Assembly (NCBI RefSeq): GCF_002933395.1
Contig: NZ_PKFN01000007.1
Coordinates: forward strand, 1 to 64,000
Direction: 5' to 3'
DNA length: 64,000 nt
From: Yoonia maritima
GTDB taxonomy: Bacteria; Pseudomonadota; Alphaproteobacteria; Rhodobacterales; Rhodobacteraceae
This document shows positions 59,704-64,000 of the stretch, in pieces (position 1 is the stretch's first letter; the number at the start of each line of letters is the position of its first letter). The notes beneath the pieces were generated by a model. That model had not been told where the DNA came from. It did not search any database and saw nothing but the letters and a program-made list of their open reading frames with translations. The translations under genes and the position numbers were made by a program.

Positions 59704-60968
59704 GATTCAGATACCCGTTCAATTTGTGCGCCAATCGCGCCTAGTTTTTCTTCAACATGTTCGTAACCGCGATCAAGGTGATAAACGCGGCTGACGACGG
59801 TTTCGCCTTCGGCGGCAAGACCCGCCAGAATCAGTGAAACAGAGGCGCGCAAATCGGTCGCCATCACGCGGGCACCTTTCAGACGTTCAACACCGTTCAC
59901 AGTGGCTGTGCCGCCGTGGACTTCGATGTTTGCACCCATGCGGATCAGTTCCGGGGCGTGCATAAAGCGGTTTTCAAAGATTTTCTCTTCCAGAACAGAG
60001 GTCCCTTCGGCGGTACACAGCATCGCCATCATCTGCGCCTGAAGGTCAGTTGGGAAGCCGGGGAACACTTCGGTCGTGACATCAACGGCATTCGCACGAT
60101 CGCCACGGCGTTTCACCTTTAGCCCATCAGGGGTTTCGGTCACATCAACGCCAGCAGCGTCCAGTTTTTCAACAAATGAGGTCACCAAATCCATCCGACC
60201 ACCAAGGCATTCCACCTCACCACCTGCAAAGACAGGGGCCAGCATATATGTGCCCAGCTCAATCCGGTCAGTCACAACAGGGTGGGTTGCCGCGCCAAGG
60301 CTGTCGACACCTTGGATGGTGATCGTGCTCGTGCCTTCGCCTTCGATCTGCGCGCCCATGCGACGCAAACAATGCGCAAGGTCAACGATTTCGGGTTCGC
60401 GGGCTGCGTTTTCAATGACGGTCGTGCCTTTGGCCAATGTCGCCGCCATCAATACGTTTTCGGTCGCGCCGACGGATGCAAAGCGAAGCGGAACGCGCGC
60501 ACCTTTCAGGCCGCCTTTGGCTTTGGCATGCAGATAGCCGTCTTTCAATTCAATCTCTGCGCCCATCGCCTCGAGGGCGGTGACGTGGATATCCATTGGG
60601 CGTGCGCCAATCGCACAGCCGCCGGGGAGCGACACAACAGCCTGATGATGACGGGCGAGCAGGGGGCCAAGAACAAGGTTCGAGGCACGCATTTTACGCA
60701 CGATTTCATAATCGGCAGTCGTTGATGTCATGTCATGAGATGACAGAACCTGCACTTTGCCACCTTGCATGGATGTGACTTCAACACCCAAAGACTGCAA
60801 AAGAGCGGTCATTGTCTTGATGTCCGACAGGCGTGGCGCGTTGGTCAGCGTCAGCGGTTCCTCTGATAGCAGGGTCGCAGGCATCAGCGTCAGCGCGGCA
60901 TTCTTTGCCCCTGCGATCTGGATTTTTCCGTTCAGGGGTTTGCCGCCTTTGACAACAATCGAATCCAT
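59700..60968 (-). CDS. murA: UDP-N-acetylglucosamine 1-carboxyvinyltransferase
   Basis: MurA starts peptidoglycan precursor synthesis by transferring enolpyruvate to UDP-GlcNAc; it is the fosfomycin target. The 422-residue enzyme has [24 protein letters not shown] at the start and the active-site cysteine within [15 protein letters not shown] (about 112-126), so it is the fosfomycin-sensitive Cys type. [21 protein letters not shown] and the closing [20 protein letters not shown] are also normal. It is first in the cluster running to yacG. Confidence 0.97.
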   Translation of the reverse strand: MDSIVVKGGKPLNGKIQIAGAKNAALTLMPATLLSEEPLTLTNAPRLSDIKTMTALLQSLGVEVTSMQGGKVQVLSSHDMTSTTADYEIVRKMRASNLVLGPLLARHHQAVVSLPGGCAIGARPMDIHVTALEAMGAEIELKDGYLHAKAKGGLKGARVPLRFASVGATENVLMAATLAKGTTVIENAAREPEIVDLAHCLRRMGAQIEGEGTSTITIQGVDSLGAATHPVVTDRIELGTYMLAPVFAGGEVECLGGRMDLVTSFVEKLDAAGVDVTETPDGLKVKRRGDRANAVDVTTEVFPGFPTDLQAQMMAMLCTAEGTSVLEEKIFENRFMHAPELIRMGANIEVHGGTATVNGVERLKGARVMATDLRASVSLILAGLAAEGETVVSRVYHLDRGYEHVEEKLGAIGAQIERVSES

Positions 60969-60974
60969 GCCTGC

Positions 60975-61124
60975 CTACTCTTTCTCTTTTTTATCGTTAC
61001 CCGCAGCGCGAGCACGGGCCTGCGCCTTGCGCTTGGCCATATTTGCCTTGAGCGCCGCCTTTAGCCGATCTTCGCGGCTTGTGGCAGTCTTGCCCTTACT
61101 ACTCTTGGTTTGTTTGTCGCTCAT
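60975..61124 (-). CDS. Small basic protein, hypothetical
   Basis: A 49-residue protein, MSDKQTKSSKGKTATSREDRLKAALKANMAKRKAQARARAAGNDKKEKE, one long basic helix with about 16 Lys/Arg. Such proteins precede murA in several Rhodobacteraceae; nucleic-acid or ribosome association is a guess from charge. It ends six bases before the murA start. The longer frame from 61184 lacks support. Confidence 0.7.
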   Translation of the reverse strand: MSDKQTKSSKGKTATSREDRLKAALKANMAKRKAQARARAAGNDKKEKE

Positions 61125-61208
61125 GACAGCCCTGTTAGCAATATGTGCAAAAAGCGTCCAGTCAGGGCTTGCACCATCGCGCATTTGCGTCTAATTCCCG
61201 GCTCAGAT

Positions 61209-61283
61209 GCTGTGGTAGCTCAGTGGTAGAGCGCGTCATTGGTAATGACGAGGTCGGGAGTTCAATTCTCCCTCGCAGCACCA
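61209..61283 (+). tRNA. tRNA-Thr (GGT)
   Basis: A complete 75-nt tRNA with encoded CCA (61281-61283). The acceptor GCTGTGG pairs with TCGCAGC with G-T wobbles. The D-arm GCTCAGTGGTAGAGC, the anticodon loop TTGGTAA (anticodon GGT) and the T-loop AGTTCAATTCT are present. Confidence 0.95.
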
Positions 61284-61405
61284 TCACAAATCATGGAAAT
61301 TGTTATCTTAGCGTCCAGACCTTCGCATGTGTCCGTGGCGGCGGGTCGTACAAGTTAACTGTAATTCATATCGATGAATGGGTTTTGCCCTGCTTTTGGC
61401 GCGAA

Positions 61406-62128
61406 CTAATTCATTGTAGCACAGATTTGTTGGTCTAAAACTGTGACTGCTACTTCTACGTCCCAGTCAACGGCATCTTCTCCGAGCGCGTCTCTGATCG
61501 CCTCGCGTGTCAATGGCCCCATAATATTGTCTAGCGGGCCGGGGGGAATGCCTGCGCGGTCTAGTAATCGTTGCAAAGTGAGGATCGGTGGCCCATCCGG
61601 CAACAGGGCGAGGCCACAGGGCGGCGGAACTTCTTGGAATGTTTCTTCTTGTGCGTCTGAAGTCGTTTCTGAAGTTTCGATGTTCTCGACTAATGGCAAA
61701 ACTTCTACGGTGGGTGTAACCACGTCTTCCGGTCCTAAGATGTCCTCTTCGGTCAAGGTGTCACCCAATAGGCATCGCCCAAGGGTGGCTGCGATATCTT
61801 GGGCGGTATCGGATGGGTTACCAATATTGGAATACGCGCATTCACCGATTGTACTGTCACAGACAAAATTAATACGCCATTCCGACGCTCGCTTGCTTTC
61901 GGCCAAAATACCGTCCCCGGTGGGATAAAGCCAGTAAACGTAATCGCCTATCCGTCCTTCTTGCCAGACCCCAGGCGCACGCGCAGAGGGCACGTCCGCA
62001 TGACGCCATTCGACGTTGGTCGCGCCAGGCAGCGGTTTGTCAAAGGTCGAAAGGACACAGGGTGCGGCCAGCGTAGATGTTGCAATAACAGTGCAGGACA
62101 CCGCAGCAATTGTAGCAATCAGCTTCAC
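61406..62128 (-). CDS. Secreted protein with C-terminal peptidoglycan-binding-like domain
   Basis: A 240-residue protein with a signal peptide (MKLIATIAAVSCTVIATSTLA, cut near 21) and a mature domain with cysteines in APCVLST, NFVCDS, ECAYS and GRCLLG. An acidic Glu/Thr-rich linker (about 130-168) follows. The last 70 residues resemble a PG-binding-1 repeat: LTLQRLLDRAGIPPGPLDNIMGPLTREAIRDAL. It is last in an operon with a DUF3131 gene (4-bp overlap) and a glycosyltransferase. Confidence 0.75.
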   Translation of the reverse strand: MKLIATIAAVSCTVIATSTLAAPCVLSTFDKPLPGATNVEWRHADVPSARAPGVWQEGRIGDYVYWLYPTGDGILAESKRASEWRINFVCDSTIGECAYSNIGNPSDTAQDIAATLGRCLLGDTLTEEDILGPEDVVTPTVEVLPLVENIETSETTSDAQEETFQEVPPPCGLALLPDGPPILTLQRLLDRAGIPPGPLDNIMGPLTREAIRDALGEDAVDWDVEVAVTVLDQQICATMN

Positions 62129-63471
62129 TTTTCTACCATTAAAAGTGGGCCGTTTGCTCGAAACGCCAAAGACGCGAGCACAACGGCGTTTGTGTTTGTC
62201 GTGAATGACGCGTTGGTTGAGCCGTCAATTTCATAGATACCTTCTGGCCAGCCGCGTTCGGGGTCCGCCACTGGTGCAATCGCCGCCATGAGTTCGCGCG
62301 TATAATCGGTGCCAAACAAAGCGTCCCAAGCGAAAGCAATCTTGGTGCTTGTCGTGCGCTTACTATCAAGTCGTTCACCCTGAAACGTAAGCACCGCCCA
62401 AGGTGCGCCACCGCCCCATACGGTAGAATAGATAAAATAGGGTGCCTCGTCGATATGGCTTTCGCTGACTGCCGTCAGAACGCCGGTATCGCGATACCGG
62501 TTTTCTTGGGCTTGGTAGATCGCAGTTGCAAATCGCGCAGACCGCGCATCAAACCCGAACTCAAGACCATCAAAAACATATGGTTCACTCACGGTGAATG
62601 CAGGCGTTACGTTGCGATGCAGGCGTGTATCCACTGGGATGGGCTGACCATAAACTTCTTTTGTCATCAGGTGGTCTTCGGCATTATAGGACCGGTACAT
62701 ATTATAACCGAGCGTCATCATTGCCTTAGCAGCATACTGTTCATAACCGACGCGCCCTTCTTGATCTTCGCGCAGCCCATTTTCGGAAATGTTACCGCCG
62801 AACAACTGACCGTCGTTCACCATGCGTGACAAATCCCAATGTGCGATTACTTTCGATATACTCGGCGCGAGATCCGGATGATGATGTTCGACAACGGCAA
62901 GCGTCGCGACGATACGGGCGACATCCAATGCCGACCAGCCAAGCCCTTCTTCCGAGGGTTGGTTTGCGTAGTCTACTAATTCCCCTGTTGATACGTTGTA
63001 AGCTTTATTCGGCAATATTTCACCGTAAAGCCGCTGTTCAGACAGCGTGTTTAGCGCCAAATCAATCCGTGACGTGGCTTCGTCAGGTGAAATCAAGCCC
63101 AGCAGCTCAGCCGAAATGACTGCAATGAAATATGACCCCGTTTCCCACATGGTAGTGGATGGGTATTTATCCGCTGAATTGACTAACCCCGTGCTCGGGT
63201 TTGTGTTGTTCTCAAAATACCGCCATGCGATCGTCGCGTAGGCGATATCTTCTTCAGAACTGGTGCCAGTGATTGCCAGTGGGAGGGGGGTAATCGCATC
63301 AAATGCATCCATCGGGTCATTGGGTGTTTCGACCACTAGTGGATCCCCGTTCTTAATCTCTTCGGTTTTGGCATTTGTTTCGAGTTTGGTAACCAGTAGC
63401 AACCCGAAACCGAGCGCGGCCAAGAAAACGAGATGGCTTCTCGCATTAATAAGGTTTTGTTGGAAGCTCAT
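62125..63471 (-). CDS. DUF3131 domain protein
   Basis: A 448-residue protein with an N-terminal membrane anchor (about 12-28, LVFLAALGFGLLLVTKL). The DUF3131 domain starts near 60 (AYATIAWRYFENNTNPSTGLVNS) and includes TTMWETGSYFIAVISAELLGL, GWSALDVARIVATL and GRVGYEQYAAKAMMTLGYN. The fold is probably an (alpha/alpha) toroid as in glycoside hydrolases, and the periplasm is its likely site. It overlaps both neighbours by four bases, so the three genes form one operon. Confidence 0.87.
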   Translation of the reverse strand: MSFQQNLINARSHLVFLAALGFGLLLVTKLETNAKTEEIKNGDPLVVETPNDPMDAFDAITPLPLAITGTSSEEDIAYATIAWRYFENNTNPSTGLVNSADKYPSTTMWETGSYFIAVISAELLGLISPDEATSRIDLALNTLSEQRLYGEILPNKAYNVSTGELVDYANQPSEEGLGWSALDVARIVATLAVVEHHHPDLAPSISKVIAHWDLSRMVNDGQLFGGNISENGLREDQEGRVGYEQYAAKAMMTLGYNMYRSYNAEDHLMTKEVYGQPIPVDTRLHRNVTPAFTVSEPYVFDGLEFGFDARSARFATAIYQAQENRYRDTGVLTAVSESHIDEAPYFIYSTVWGGGAPWAVLTFQGERLDSKRTTSTKIAFAWDALFGTDYTRELMAAIAPVADPERGWPEGIYEIDGSTNASFTTNTNAVVLASLAFRANGPLLMVEK

Positions 63472-64000
63472 TCATCAATGTCCTTTGTATCTGTGGGCGG
63501 CTGCCACATCGCAGCGGCGACTATGCCGGCCATCGCAAAGCAGTTGTTCAGCCCCCAAGCGATGTTCGCAACGACGCCAGAGGCGGTATGAGGGGTTCCA
63601 CCAATCACCAAGGCGCCGATCCCCCACACGGCTGCAACACCAGTCATCACAATAATGCCAAGCTGCGGTTTTACGAGACTAAGGAAGCGGCCTGACTGTC
63701 GATCCTTAGGAGTGACTGGAAACGATATCTTTTCACCACGTAGCACCGCCCATATGGCCCGTAACCCAAGCGGAAAAAACGATAGATAGCTCGCTTTTGC
63801 AGAGTACCCAGATATACCCCAAGATCCTACCATCATCGCCAGTTCTAGCGTTACTAAAAATGGAATGAGATGGAGGAAAAATTCGTTAGAGTAGGCCGCA
63901 ACAGGTGAAATGCCGGTCAGAAGATAGAGGGCAGGCGCAACCAAAAAGATTACGTTCCAGATTGGTGCCAAATAGGAATAAAAGGTCGTTCCGTACATCA
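63468..64000 (-). CDS. Membrane glycosyltransferase C-terminal part (cut by window edge)
   Basis: About 177 residues of the C-terminal end of a larger membrane protein; the frame stays open to the edge. It has several hydrophobic helices (PIWNVIFLVAPALYLLTGI, LIPFLVTLELAMMVG, ...), a cytoplasmic KISFPVTPKDRQ loop, and more helices. The block SFFPLGLRAIWAVLRGEKISFPVTPK is typical of the C-terminal region of cellulose-synthase-like (GT2, BcsA-type) glycosyltransferases. The catalytic domain lies outside the window. Confidence 0.75.
   Translation of the reverse strand, partial: MYGTTFYSYLAPIWNVIFLVAPALYLLTGISPVAAYSNEFFLHLIPFLVTLELAMMVGSWGISGYSAKASYLSFFPLGLRAIWAVLRGEKISFPVTPKDRQSGRFLSLVKPQLGIIVMTGVAAVWGIGALVIGGTPHTASGVVANIAWGLNNCFAMAGIVAAAMWQPPTDTKDIDE

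Noticed and set aside
1..64000. CRISPR arrays, rRNA operons, intact insertion sequences
   Set aside because: No regularly spaced repeats, no 16S/23S-like sequence and no transposase reading frame were seen.

Overview
The window looks like chromosomal DNA of a marine-type alphaproteobacterium of the Rhodobacterales (Roseobacter group). The basis is a GcrA cell-cycle regulator, the gene orders murA-DUF2948-hisD-UPF0262-phosphatase-infA-maf-rng-yacG-tRNA-Phe and ihfB-lapA-trpF-trpB, and several Rhodobacteraceae-type small hypotheticals. This placement rests on recognised families and gene order; no search was run. There is no rRNA operon, no CRISPR array and no intact IS element.

Left third (1-20.5 kb): rimO, a stress group (PLDc_N-type membrane peptide, CsbD, Dps), ybaN, gcrA, an ABC-2 permease without its ATPase, an EamA exporter, and an arginine operon argD-acetyltransferase-argF. 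The arginine operon is preceded by a possible Arg-rich leader peptide. Then follow a Pit phosphate transporter, a NUDIX hydrolase, hrpB, rpmB, meaB, an M50 protease coupled to a low-molecular-weight phosphatase, a lipoprotein, a large secreted protein of unknown role, and lepA.

Middle (20.5-48 kb): an accessory patch holds a nucleoside-deoxyribosyltransferase/TIR-like protein with a small partner, a cluster of perfect hairpins that mostly have 3-nt loops, and a QueC-like PP-loop protein. Core and semi-core genes follow: two entericidin-like lipoproteins, a DksA-type zinc finger protein, phnA, an esterase, DUF817, glyA, NAD kinase, a pentapeptide protein, a nitroreductase, ihfB-lapA-trpFB, a serine hydrolase with DUF2237, and DUF2332-pth. 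A MerR/CDF metal-efflux pair and a methyltransferase sit between pth and rplY. Next come a PepSY membrane protein, an MFS transporter with an early amber codon, lldD, and trpA followed by an unknown membrane protein.

Right part (48-64 kb): ychF is followed by a 1.3-kb graveyard of mobile-element fragments: a UvrD motif, a possible primase start, a P4-type integrase, a GpA-type terminase and an AAA+ ATPase. Beside it lies a 3.79-kb islet bounded by a 51-bp direct repeat (one mismatch) of the tRNA-Phe 3' half. The islet carries one large gene: an SF1 helicase with an embedded PD-(D/E)XK-like nuclease and C-terminal zinc ribbons. This islet is the strongest candidate for an undescribed, possibly defensive, system. 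The conserved yacG-to-murA cluster, a tRNA-Thr, and a three-gene putative glycan operon (peptidoglycan-binding-like protein, DUF3131, glycosyltransferase cut by the window edge) complete the window.
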